Positions 19,802-28,403 of a DNA stretch of 64,000 nucleotides are shown piece after piece (the stretch's first letter is position 1; each line of letters starts with the position of its first letter). A program made the position numbers and the translations under genes. A model generated the notes under the pieces. It was not told where the DNA came from and did no database searches. It worked only from the letters and a program-made list of their open reading frames with translations. This stretch comes from Hephaestia caeni (GTDB taxonomy: Bacteria; Pseudomonadota; Alphaproteobacteria; Sphingomonadales; Sphingomonadaceae). Location: positions 434,001 through 498,000 of the forward strand of contig NZ_QXDC01000002.1 in assembly GCF_003550065.1 (NCBI RefSeq), read 5' to 3'.

Positions 19802-21428
19802 CGCCTTCGGGGACCACCCAATTGATGTTCTGGGTGGGATCCTTGATGTCGCACGTTTTGCAATGGACGCAATTCTGGGCGTTGATCACGAACTTCGGAT
19901 TGCCTTCTTCCTCGCCGACGATCTCGTAAACGCCCGCGGGGCAATAACGCTGCGCCGGTTCGTCGTACATCGGCAGATCGTAATCGACCGGAATGTCGGG
20001 ATCGCGCAGCGTCAGGTGGACCGGCTGGTCCTCCACGTGATTGGTGTTGGAGAGGAACACCGACGACAGCCGATCGAAACTGATCACACCGTCGGGCTTG
20101 GGATAGGAAATCGGCCGCACCAGATCCTTGCGCCACAGGCTCTCGTGGTCGGGATGATGGCCGAGCGTGAATGGCATCGTGATGCCGAGCTGTTCGGCCC
20201 ACATCGTGACCCCCGCCAGCCCCGAGCCGAGGAAATCGCCATATTTCTTGACCAGCGGCACGACGTTGCGAACCTTCTTGAGTTCCTTGTAGACCCAGCT
20301 TTTCTCATAAGCGGCCGGATAGGCCGTGAGTTCGTCATGCTCGCGCCCCGCTTCGATCGCTTCGAACGCGGCGTCGGCGGCCATCATCGCGGTCTTCATC
20401 GCGGTGTGTGAGCCCTTGATCCGCGGCACGTTGACGAAACCTGCCGAGCAACCGATCAGCGCGCCGCCCGGAAACACCAGCTTGGGCACCGATTGCCAGC
20501 CGCCGTCGTTGATCGCACGCGCGCCGTACGAGACGCGCTTGCCGCCTTCGAGCACCGCACGGATCGCAGGATGCGTCTTCCAGCGCTGCATTTCCTGAAA
20601 GGGCGAGAGATACGGGTTACGGTAATTGAGCCAGGTGACGAAGCCGAGCGCAACCTGCCCGCCTGCCTGATGATAGAGAAAACCGCCGCCGTTCGCGTCC
20701 TCGCCCAAGGGCCAGCCCTGCGTGTGGATAACGCGACCGGGGACGTGCTTTTCAGGCGCGATGTCCCACAATTCCTTGATGCCCAATCCATAGACCTGCG
20801 GCTGACTGTCGCGCGCGAGATCGAACTGGCGGATCAGTTCTTTGGAAAGATGTCCGCGCACGCCTTCGGCAAGGAAGGTATATTTGGCGTGCAGTTCGAG
20901 CCCCGGCTGGTAATCGGGCTTGTGCGTGCCGTCGCGCGCGACGCCCATGTCGCCGGTCGCCACCCCCTTCACCGAGCCGTCGTCGTTGAACAGGATTTCG
21001 GCCGCCGCGAAGCCGGGGAATATCTCCACCCCCAGTGCCTCGGCCTGCCCGGCAAGCCAGCGGCACAGGTTGCCGAGGCTGCCGGTATAGGTCCCCTTGT
21101 TGCTCATCAGCGGCGGCAACATGAAATGCGGCATTTCGCGCTTGGCGGTTTCGCTCAAGATCCAATGATGATTTTCGGTCACCGGCGTCTCGGCGAGCGG
21201 GCAGTCCATATTGCGCCAATCGGGCAGCAGTTCGTCGAGCGCCTTGGGATCGACCACCGCGCCCGACAGGATATGCGCGCCGACTTCGGAGCCCTTTTCG
21301 AGGATGCAGACCGAAAGGTCGCGCCCTGTTTCGGTCGCACGCTGCTTGAGCCGGATCGCCGCTGCCAGCCCCGCGGGGCCGGCGCCGACGATCACCACGT
21401 CATAAGGCATCGATTCACGTTCGCTCAC
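19773..21428 (-). CDS. Electron transfer flavoprotein-ubiquinone oxidoreductase
   Basis: Membrane-associated flavoprotein passing electrons from ETF (fatty-acid and amino-acid dehydrogenases) to ubiquinone. 551 residues: FAD-binding GAGPAGLAAAIRL at the N-terminus, an internal ubiquinone-binding region (MPHFMLPPLMSNKGTY), GCSAGFVNVPRIKGSHTAMK, and a C-terminal 4Fe-4S ferredoxin site (NCVHCKTCDIKDP plus YCPAGVYE). GTG start preceded by GGAGAG; ATG at 21410 is an alternative. Confidence 0.95.
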   Translation of the reverse strand: MSERESMPYDVVIVGAGPAGLAAAIRLKQRATETGRDLSVCILEKGSEVGAHILSGAVVDPKALDELLPDWRNMDCPLAETPVTENHHWILSETAKREMPHFMLPPLMSNKGTYTGSLGNLCRWLAGQAEALGVEIFPGFAAAEILFNDDGSVKGVATGDMGVARDGTHKPDYQPGLELHAKYTFLAEGVRGHLSKELIRQFDLARDSQPQVYGLGIKELWDIAPEKHVPGRVIHTQGWPLGEDANGGGFLYHQAGGQVALGFVTWLNYRNPYLSPFQEMQRWKTHPAIRAVLEGGKRVSYGARAINDGGWQSVPKLVFPGGALIGCSAGFVNVPRIKGSHTAMKTAMMAADAAFEAIEAGREHDELTAYPAAYEKSWVYKELKKVRNVVPLVKKYGDFLGSGLAGVTMWAEQLGITMPFTLGHHPDHESLWRKDLVRPISYPKPDGVISFDRLSSVFLSNTNHVEDQPVHLTLRDPDIPVDYDLPMYDEPAQRYCPAGVYEIVGEEEGNPKFVINAQNCVHCKTCDIKDPTQNINWVVPEGGGGPNYPNM

Positions 21429-21546
21429 AAAATCTCTCCACGCCGCGTTGCCGACTTGCGCTCGTCGTGTTGCAGCAACGTCCTGTCCGAGGGTCAGTGC
21501 CTGCCAATTGACCGGCTCGTCAACCAGTGACTCTATTGATCGCGAT

Positions 21547-22272
21547 ATGGGGGCAGATCAGAACATCAACTGGCGGCACGCGGCGGCAAGCGCGCTCGAT
21601 TGGTGGCACGAGGCCGGCGTCGATACGCTGGTCGACGATGCGCCGCGCGCGTGGCTGCGCGAGCCACGCGCGGCGGAGGCACGCCCGGCGGACCAGATTG
21701 CCGCCCCTGCTCCCGCTCAACCCGCGGCACTGCCTGACACAATCGACGCGTTCGAGACGTGGCGCATTGGCCCGGGCGCTCCCGAGGCCGGATGGCCCGG
21801 CGCCCCGATCGCCGCGCGCGGCAACCCCGCCGCTGACCTTGCGATCGTGGTCGACATGCCCGAGCGCGACGATGGCGATACCTTGCTCAGTGGGGCCGCA
21901 GGCATATTGTTCGATCGTATGCTTGCCGCGATCGGGCGCGATCGATCGAGCGTCTATCTCGCGCCGCTCTGCGCAATCCGACCGATGTCGGGTCAGATCC
22001 CCGCCGATCTCGGCCCGCCGCTCGCAGAAATTGCCCTTCATCGGCTCGCTCTGTGCCGTCCTAGGCGGTTGTTGCTGATGGGTAATGCGGCGAGCCGTGC
22101 GTTGCTCGGGGTCAACGCGGCCGCAGGACGCGGTTGTTTGCATGTCCTTAACCATGCCGGCGGACAAGCCGAGACGGTCGCCAGCTTCCCGCCGCGGTTC
22201 CTGCTCGAACAACCCACGCGCAAGGCGGAAGCGTGGAAAGACTTGCAATTGGTGGCCGGGGGGTTGGCATGA
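21547..22272 (+). CDS. Uracil-DNA glycosylase-like superfamily protein, motifs degenerate
   Basis: 241 residues. N-terminal tail with ASALDWWHEAGVDT and a linker, then a UDG-like fold: LLSGAAGILFDRMLAAIGRDRSSVYLAPL corresponds to the GxAGxLLD...VYITN region of family 4/5 UDGs and FPPRFLLEQPTRKAEAW to the C-terminal HPxxLL motif. The catalytic-type motif I is replaced by MPERDDGD and the His of HP by Phe, so uracil excision activity is doubtful. ATG overlaps downstream transglycosylase start (ATGA). Confidence 0.7.
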   Translation: MGADQNINWRHAAASALDWWHEAGVDTLVDDAPRAWLREPRAAEARPADQIAAPAPAQPAALPDTIDAFETWRIGPGAPEAGWPGAPIAARGNPAADLAIVVDMPERDDGDTLLSGAAGILFDRMLAAIGRDRSSVYLAPLCAIRPMSGQIPADLGPPLAEIALHRLALCRPRRLLLMGNAASRALLGVNAAAGRGCLHVLNHAGGQAETVASFPPRFLLEQPTRKAEAWKDLQLVAGGLA

Positions 22273-24053
22273 TGCGAGGATGGCTACTGGTCTGCGCGTT
22301 TGCCGCATTTTCTGCGCCAGCCTTGGCCGCCCCTGCCGACACCGCCGTAGATACCCGCGTGCCGCGTGTGGGGGCCGATCGTGGTGCCGCCATCCCTGCC
22401 CAACTCGACGCCCGCCAGCGCGAAGGCTATCGCGCCGTCTTCGCGGCGATCCGCGACAAACGCTGGACGGACGCGCAACTCGGGCTCGATCTGATGAAGC
22501 CGGGGCCGCTCCACGCGATCGCGCGGGCCGAGCTTTATACCGCCGCCGGCAGCCCCAAAGTCGCGCTCGATCCGTTACTGGCGCTGCTGCGGGAAGCGCC
22601 CGAGCTTCCACAAGCAGCACAGCTATCGCGTCTTGCCGCGCTGCGCGGCGCAACCGATGCCGATCTGCCGCCGTTGCCCGAAGTGCATGACCTGCGTTGG
22701 ATCGCGGGCGCACCGTCGCGGCGCCGCGCGAAAGGCATCAGCGACGCCGCGTCCGCTGCGCTTGCCGTGGAAATGCGCCCGTTCATCAAGGCGGATGATG
22801 GCGCGAGCGCGGAAGCGTTGCTCGGGCAAACCCAGGGCCTCACCCCCGAAGCGACGACCGAATGGCGTCAGCGCGTCGCGTGGATGTATTATCTCGAAAG
22901 TGACGACACCAACGCCCGGCGCGTGGCCGCGACCGCTGCCGGCGATCCCGGCGAATGGGGCGTGCAGGCGCATTGGGTCACCGGGCTCGCGGCGTGGCGC
23001 CAGCGCGATTGCGCCGTCGCGGGCACTTCATTCGAGGCGGTGGCGACCCGCGCGGGCGATTCGGACATGCGCGCTGCCGGAGCCTATTGGGCCTCGCGCG
23101 CAGACATGGCATGCGGCCGTCCCGACAAGGTGCAGGGTCACCTCCAGACCGCCGCGCAATATGACGAGACCTTCTACGGCCAGCTCGCGCGGCAGGCGCT
23201 CGGGATCGATGCGCCGATGTTCCGCCCCGTCAACGTCTCGGCCGATTGGGCGCAGCTTGAACATCGGCCCAACGCGCAGGTCGCCGCCGCGCTGGTCGAA
23301 ATCGGTGAAAATCGTCTCGCCGACGAAGTGATCCGCCACCAGGCCGAGATCGGCGCCGCGAGCGATTATGCCGCACTCATCCATGTTACCGCCGCGATGA
23401 ACCTGCCGAGCACGCAGCTCTGGCTCGCGCATAACGCGCCCGCCGGCGCGACGGCGGTCGCCTCGGCCCGGTTCCCGGCCCCCGATTGGGTACCCGACGG
23501 CGGCTGGCGCGTCGACAAGGCGCTCGTCTACGCCCACACGCTCCAGGAATCGCGCTTCCGCACCGATGTCGTCAGCCCCGCCGGCGCCTATGGTCTGATG
23601 CAGATCATGCCCGCCGCAGCGATCGACATCGGCCGCGCGCACGGCCGCGTGATCGATCGGGCCGATCTGACGCGGCCTTCGACCAATATCGAGGTCGGCC
23701 AATCCTATCTCGAGCAACTTCGCGATCAGGCCTGTACCGGCGGGCTGCTTCCCAAGGTGATCGCCGCCTATAACGCCGGCCCGGTGCCGGTGAGCGCCTG
23801 GAACGCCTCGACGCGCGACAATGGCGATCCGCTGCTCTACATCGAATCGATCCCTTATTGGGAAACCCGCGGCTATGTGACGACGGTGCTGCGCAATTAC
23901 TGGATCTACGAAGGTGAGACGGGCAAGAAGGGCTCGCCGAGCCGCGCCGCACTCGCACAGGGCATGTGGCCGCGGTTCCCGGGAATGTCGGGCGCCACCG
24001 CGATCCGCATGGGCGACACGCCGCGCGCGACGATGACCGCCAGTGCCGATTGA
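22269..24053 (+). CDS. Soluble lytic murein transglycosylase
   Basis: Periplasmic glycan-cleaving enzyme of about 594 residues. Signal peptide MMRGWLLVCAFAAFSAPALAA, helical superhelix domain in the middle, and a C-terminal Slt catalytic domain with Glu427 in LQESRFRTDVVSPAGAYGLMQIMP, NIEVGQSYL and AAYNAGPVPVSAW. Two consecutive ATGs at 22269 and 22272; the first overlaps the previous stop. The 3' end overlaps moaB by 11 bp. Confidence 0.92.
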   Translation: MMRGWLLVCAFAAFSAPALAAPADTAVDTRVPRVGADRGAAIPAQLDARQREGYRAVFAAIRDKRWTDAQLGLDLMKPGPLHAIARAELYTAAGSPKVALDPLLALLREAPELPQAAQLSRLAALRGATDADLPPLPEVHDLRWIAGAPSRRRAKGISDAASAALAVEMRPFIKADDGASAEALLGQTQGLTPEATTEWRQRVAWMYYLESDDTNARRVAATAAGDPGEWGVQAHWVTGLAAWRQRDCAVAGTSFEAVATRAGDSDMRAAGAYWASRADMACGRPDKVQGHLQTAAQYDETFYGQLARQALGIDAPMFRPVNVSADWAQLEHRPNAQVAAALVEIGENRLADEVIRHQAEIGAASDYAALIHVTAAMNLPSTQLWLAHNAPAGATAVASARFPAPDWVPDGGWRVDKALVYAHTLQESRFRTDVVSPAGAYGLMQIMPAAAIDIGRAHGRVIDRADLTRPSTNIEVGQSYLEQLRDQACTGGLLPKVIAAYNAGPVPVSAWNASTRDNGDPLLYIESIPYWETRGYVTTVLRNYWIYEGETGKKGSPSRAALAQGMWPRFPGMSGATAIRMGDTPRATMTASAD

Positions 24054-24570
24054 CGAAACAGCCGCGTTCCTCCCGGTCAGGATCGCGGTTCTCACCATAT
24101 CCGATACACGCACCTTCGCGGACGATCGGTCGGGTGATATTCTCGTGGCACGGATCGAGACCGCCGGGCACACGCTTGCGGATCGTGCGATCGCGAAAGA
24201 CGACGTCGCCGCGATCGTGGCGCGCCTCGCCGCCTGGATCGACGACCCCATGATCGATTGCGTCATCACCACCGGCGGCACCGGCGTTACCGGGCGCGAC
24301 GTGACCCCGGAGGCCATCGGCCAAGTCGCGGATAAGATGATCCCCGGCTTCGGCGAGTTGTTCCGGTGGCTGAGTTTCCAGTCGATCGGCACCTCGACGG
24401 TGCAGTCGCGCGCGTGCGCCTGTGTCGCGCGCGGCACCTATATCTTTGCACTGCCCGGCTCGACCGGAGCGGTCAAAGACGGATGGGACGGCATTCTCAA
24501 AGACCAGCTCGACAGCCGCCATAAGCCCTGCAACTTCGTCGAACTGATGCCGCGCCTCCGGGAGCGTTAG
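24043..24570 (+). CDS. moaB: Molybdenum cofactor biosynthesis protein MoaB
   Basis: MoaB/Mog-type protein of 175 residues, thought to adenylylate molybdopterin. Typical motifs: RIAVLTISDTRTF, VITTGGTGVTGRDVTPEA, FRWLSFQSIGTSTVQSRACA and ALPGSTGAVKDGWD. GTG start inside the end of the transglycosylase gene. No other moa genes are adjacent. Confidence 0.92.
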   Translation: MPIDETAAFLPVRIAVLTISDTRTFADDRSGDILVARIETAGHTLADRAIAKDDVAAIVARLAAWIDDPMIDCVITTGGTGVTGRDVTPEAIGQVADKMIPGFGELFRWLSFQSIGTSTVQSRACACVARGTYIFALPGSTGAVKDGWDGILKDQLDSRHKPCNFVELMPRLRER

Positions 24571-24597
24571 GAAGGCCGTATTGGACGCGCGGCAGCC

Positions 24598-24942
24598 CTA
24601 TTCCACCGCGGGCTGCATCACCGCGATCTCATGGCCATCGGGATCACGGAAATGGAAGCGTCTGCCGCCGGGAAAAGCGAAAATCGGCGCTGTTATCGTG
24701 CAGCCTGCGGTCCAAACCGCGGCCTCGGCGGATTCGAGATCGTCGACCTCGATCACCGGCAGCGCAGCGGCGGTCTTGGCCTTTGCGTCCGCCTGAAAAC
24801 CGATATCGGTATCACCGCTCGTCGTTGCGGCATAGGTCGGGCCGAAATCGGTGAAGCTCCACCCGAACGCGGCGCCGTAGAAGGTCTTTGCGGCCCCCGT
24901 ATCGGCGACGGGAAGCTCGAGATAATTGATCCGCGCGGTCAT
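24598..24942 (-). CDS. VOC (glyoxalase/bleomycin-resistance) family protein
   Basis: 114 residues forming one vicinal-oxygen-chelate domain: NYLELPVADTGAAKTFYGAAFGW at the N-terminus, FPGGRRFHFRDPDGHEIAVMQP at the C-terminus. Substrate unknown; such proteins include glyoxalases and small-molecule binding proteins. ATG at 24942 preferred to a GTG one codon earlier. It lies alone, convergent with moaB and divergent from the radical SAM gene. Confidence 0.82.
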   Translation of the reverse strand: MTARINYLELPVADTGAAKTFYGAAFGWSFTDFGPTYAATTSGDTDIGFQADAKAKTAAALPVIEVDDLESAEAAVWTAGCTITAPIFAFPGGRRFHFRDPDGHEIAVMQPAVE

Positions 24943-24968
24943 CACTGTCTCCCGTAATCGTTCTTGAT

Positions 24969-26069
24969 ATGTTCTGGAGCGAGCGCTATGCCTTTGTCAA
25001 TGGCGATCAAGCAGCGCGCCGTGCGCGGCGCCACCCTCAACCGCGAGAGCAAGCGCTTCAACCTGCCCCAAACGCACGAGGCGACTGGCTCGATGCACGC
25101 GCCGCGATCGATGGCGCCCCTCCCCCGCTGCGCACGACGATCACGATCGAAAAGCCCAGGACGATCCTCACCTACAACACGTCACCCGACATCGGTTTCG
25201 ATCGATCGGTGAATCCGTATCGGGGCTGCGAGCATGGCTGCATCTATTGTTTCGCGCGACCCACCCATGCCTATCACGACTTGTCGCCGGGCCTCGATTT
25301 CGAGAGCCGGCTGTTCGCCAAGCCCGGTGCGCCTGCCTTGCTCCGCGAGGCGCTGGCGAAACGGGGCTATGCCGTCCGGCCGATCGCATTCGGCACCAAT
25401 ACCGATCCATACCAGCCGATCGAAGGCACCTGGAAGATTACGCGCGGTTGCATCGAACTGCTCGCCCAGACGCAGCATCCGCTGACGATCACCACCAAAT
25501 CGAATCGCGTGCTGCGCGATCTCGACCTGCTCGAACCGATGGCCCGCAAGGGGCTGGTGGCGGTAGCGGTATCGATAACCTCGCTCGATCCGCGGATCGC
25601 GATGACGCTCGAACCCCGTGCGCCCGCCCCGGAACGACGGCTGACAGCGGTGCGGCGGCTCGCCGATGCGGGCGTCTCCGTTTATGTCTCGATTGCCCCC
25701 GTCATTCCCGCGATCACCGACCATGAGATCGAGCACATCATCGAGCGCGCCGCCGAATCGGGCGCGCGTGGCGCGTTCTTCCTGCCGGTACGGCTGCCGC
25801 ACGAGGTCGCGCCGCTGTTTCGCGCCTGGCTGGAGACGCACTTTCCCGACCGCGCGGGCAAGGTGATGGCGATTATCAATTCGATCCGCGACGGGCGGGA
25901 CAACGATCCCGAATTCTTCACCCGGATGCGCGGGCAAGGGCCGTGGGCCGAGTTGATCCGCACACGCTTCATACTCGCGTGCAGGCGCTACGGGCTCGCC
26001 AACGAGCGGATCGTGTTGCGCACCGATCTGTTTCGGCCGCCCGCAGGCGCGCAAGGCGAGTTGTTCTGA
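24969..26069 (+). CDS. PA0069-family radical SAM protein, probable frameshift near the 5' end
   Basis: Radical SAM enzyme of unknown substrate. The core carries the unusual cluster motif GCEHGCIYCFARPTHAY, followed by FETKLFA-like FESRLFAKPGAP and a long TIM-barrel. As read from ATG 24969 it has 366 residues, but its first about 37 residues do not look like the family: the expected N-terminal RGATLNRESKRFN is encoded in the frame starting at 24964/24988/25000 and stops being family-like near 25087, where one base seems to be missing. Either a sequencing error or a real mutation; the catalytic core is intact either way. Confidence 0.8.
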   Translation: MFWSERYAFVNGDQAARRARRHPQPREQALQPAPNARGDWLDARAAIDGAPPPLRTTITIEKPRTILTYNTSPDIGFDRSVNPYRGCEHGCIYCFARPTHAYHDLSPGLDFESRLFAKPGAPALLREALAKRGYAVRPIAFGTNTDPYQPIEGTWKITRGCIELLAQTQHPLTITTKSNRVLRDLDLLEPMARKGLVAVAVSITSLDPRIAMTLEPRAPAPERRLTAVRRLADAGVSVYVSIAPVIPAITDHEIEHIIERAAESGARGAFFLPVRLPHEVAPLFRAWLETHFPDRAGKVMAIINSIRDGRDNDPEFFTRMRGQGPWAELIRTRFILACRRYGLANERIVLRTDLFRPPAGAQGELF

Positions 26070-26072
26070 CGG

Positions 26073-27686
26073 TCAGGTGGCGGCAAGCCCCCTGCCCTCG
26101 ATCCGCACGACGGGCACGACATCGCCCGCACCCGCCGGCGGCAACGCCAGCCGAAGCCCGGCATCGCTGCGATCGATCGCAAGCGGCCCTCCGCCGACCA
26201 GACGCACATGCTCGATCGTCGCACCGGGAAGCGCATCGCGCCCCAGCGCGGCGATCGTCACCGGCCCGGTTGGCCATGCAAGCAGGATCGCGCACAGCGC
26301 GCCGTCCTTGACCGTGAACCGCACGTCCTCAGCGGTGAAGGGCTTAGCCTCGCCCTCGTTCATCACGCCGACGGGCACGGCGGTCGGGCCTTCGCCGAAG
26401 ATCCGCCACGGTCGCGATCTATAGATCGCTGCCTCGCCGTTTCGCGCCATCCAGCGCGTGATGCCGGCGACGATCTTTTCCTCCTCGCTATCGATCGTAC
26501 CGTCGCCGCGCACGGGAATCGACAGCAGCAGATTGCCGTTCTTCGCCACCACATCGCACAGCCGCTGGATCACCTGTTCGGCGGGCACATAGCTTTTCTG
26601 CTCGAAGCGCGCGCGATTGTAATGCCAGTCGCCGATACAGGTACACGTCTGCCACGGCTCGGGTCGCAGGCGGTCGGAAAAACCGCGCTCGACATCTTCC
26701 ACCAACGCGCCGCGCTGATAATCGGTGAGCTTCTTCGCCGTAAGCACCACATCGAGCCCGCCATCGGCGCCCTTCCCTTGCGCGTAATAATGCGCGAGCG
26801 CCTCGATGCCGTAACTGCCGAACGGCAGGCCGGTATCGTCGAGATAGACCACATCTGGTCGGTATTTCTCGACCATGTCCTTCTGCCGCGCGAGCCAGTT
26901 GGCGGCGAAGGCCGGGTTCTGCGGCGGCACGAATTCCATCCAGCGGCCATCGTGGACGTCGTGCCAGGCGTTCATCGCCGCGATCGAGCCGATGCCGTCG
27001 GGCGAGACGAAACTGGGCCCGCAATAGAGATCCTGCGGGTCGAGGCCGTCCCACCATGTGCCCTTGCCGTCCGCCTTGGTCAGCTTGAACGCGTCGTAGC
27101 GCTCGCCCGCGCGCGGGCCTTCGGCGTCGTAGCCGTAAGCGGTCTGCCACCAGTGCCAGGCGTGCGAGCTGTGATTGCTGATCCCGAAGCGCAGCCCGGC
27201 CCGGCGCACCGCCTTTTCCCATGTGCCGACGATATCGCGCTTCGGCCCGACGCGCGTGCTGTTCCAGGCGTGGTGTGCGCTATCGAACGCGTCGAGATTG
27301 TCGTGATGGCAACCCAGCGCCATGAAATATTTGGCGCCCGCTCGCTTGTAGAGGTCGATCAATGCCTCTGGCTGCCAATGTTCGGCCTTCCAGCGATTCT
27401 CGATCTCGATGAAGCCGGTATCCGCCGGGTGCCCGTAATGCGCGAGATGGTGCGCGTACATCGGGTGACCCTGGACGTACATCAGCCGCCCGTACCAATC
27501 GCCCGCCTCGGGCACGCATTGCGCGCTCCAATGCGCCCAGATGCCGAACTTGGCATCGCGGAACCAGTCGGGGACCGAGAAGGCGCTCCGCAAATTCGAC
27601 CAGTTCGGCGAAACGGGCGCCGCGGTTGCCGCGACGCCCGATGCTGCCATGCCACCCAGCATGGCGCGTCTCGTTAGCGATACCAT
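26073..27686 (-). CDS. Alpha-L-fucosidase, glycoside hydrolase family 29
   Basis: Hydrolyses terminal alpha-L-fucose from glycans. 537 residues with an N-terminal twin-arginine-like signal (SLTRRAMLGGMAASG), then the GH29 barrel: FRDAKFGIWAHWSAQ, WQPEALIDLYKRAGAKYFMALGCHHDN, RFGISNHSS and the nucleophile region PDVVYLDDTGLPFG. A C-terminal beta domain follows from about residue 420. ATG 27686 puts the RR motif at the right distance from the N-terminus. Unlinked to other sugar genes, so its natural substrate is not shown. Confidence 0.88.
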   Translation of the reverse strand: MVSLTRRAMLGGMAASGVAATAAPVSPNWSNLRSAFSVPDWFRDAKFGIWAHWSAQCVPEAGDWYGRLMYVQGHPMYAHHLAHYGHPADTGFIEIENRWKAEHWQPEALIDLYKRAGAKYFMALGCHHDNLDAFDSAHHAWNSTRVGPKRDIVGTWEKAVRRAGLRFGISNHSSHAWHWWQTAYGYDAEGPRAGERYDAFKLTKADGKGTWWDGLDPQDLYCGPSFVSPDGIGSIAAMNAWHDVHDGRWMEFVPPQNPAFAANWLARQKDMVEKYRPDVVYLDDTGLPFGSYGIEALAHYYAQGKGADGGLDVVLTAKKLTDYQRGALVEDVERGFSDRLRPEPWQTCTCIGDWHYNRARFEQKSYVPAEQVIQRLCDVVAKNGNLLLSIPVRGDGTIDSEEEKIVAGITRWMARNGEAAIYRSRPWRIFGEGPTAVPVGVMNEGEAKPFTAEDVRFTVKDGALCAILLAWPTGPVTIAALGRDALPGATIEHVRLVGGGPLAIDRSDAGLRLALPPAGAGDVVPVVRIEGRGLAAT

Positions 27687-27732
27687 GCAGCATCCGATCA
27701 TGCGGCATGGTCGATGTCAACGTGTGCCGGCG

Positions 27733-28338
27733 CTATTGCGCCGTGATCACACCGCAGGCGATCCGGCCGCCGGCATTGCCCGACGGATCGCTCTTGAGGT
27801 CGTCGGCATCGGCGTGCACCACCAGCGCGGCACCGTCGGTATCGAGCAGGCCCGCAAGGGTCGCGCCGGCGACGTCGAAATCGAGCGTGCCGTTGCCATC
27901 CGCGCCGACGTCCATGTTGGGCAGGTCGCCCAGATGCGGCCGCGGCGATTCGGCGTTGTTGATGCCGTGATGGGCGCCGGTCGGGTTCCAGTGGCCGCCC
28001 GCGGTCTCGAAGGTCGGTGCATCGCACTTGCCGGTCGTGTGGATATGGACCGCGTGCGTGCCCGCCGGCAGCCCGGTCGCGGTGAGCGTAACGTGGAGCG
28101 CGCCATCGGCCTCGGTGACGGTGGCGCTACCGGCATCCTTGCCGTCGGCGGTCTTGAGCGCGGCGATCGCGGTACCGCCGGCTGCCATCATGTTGCCGTC
28201 GACCATGTTGTCGAGCCCCATGTCATTGCCAAAGGCGGTGTCGTTCATCGCGGCATCGTTGGTCGTCCCGGTTCCGCCCGAGCATGCCGCCAACGCCATT
28301 GCAAGCGCCGCCGCGCCCGTCATCGCCATGAATCGCAT
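27733..28338 (-). CDS. Cu/Zn superoxide dismutase-like lipoprotein
   Basis: 201 residues with lipobox LAAC and a Met/Asn/Asp-rich spacer, then a SOD_Cu domain: LPAGTHAVHIHTTGKCD (copper-ligand His pair and disulfide Cys), GGHWNPTGAHHG, NMDVGADGNG, LVVHADADDLKSDPSGNAGGRIACGVI. The ligands expected for copper and zinc appear to be present, so dismutase activity is plausible in the periplasm. The 65-bp gap to lepA holds a small hairpin. Confidence 0.88.
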   Translation of the reverse strand: MRFMAMTGAAALAMALAACSGGTGTTNDAAMNDTAFGNDMGLDNMVDGNMMAAGGTAIAALKTADGKDAGSATVTEADGALHVTLTATGLPAGTHAVHIHTTGKCDAPTFETAGGHWNPTGAHHGINNAESPRPHLGDLPNMDVGADGNGTLDFDVAGATLAGLLDTDGAALVVHADADDLKSDPSGNAGGRIACGVITAQ

Positions 28339-28365
28339 CACTCTTCTCCCGTTGTTATCTCGTGG

Positions 28366-28384
28366 TCGGAGGGGAACCCCCCGA
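28366..28384 (-). terminator. GC-rich hairpin downstream of lepA, possible terminator
   Basis: On the minus strand a hairpin with TCGGGGGG/CCCCTCCGA arms (one bulged base) and a 2-base loop lies 20 bases after the lepA stop. There is no T tract behind it, so if it stops transcription it does so weakly or with Rho. Confidence 0.3.
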
Positions 28385-28403
28385 TCAACGACAGAGTTCC
28401 GTA

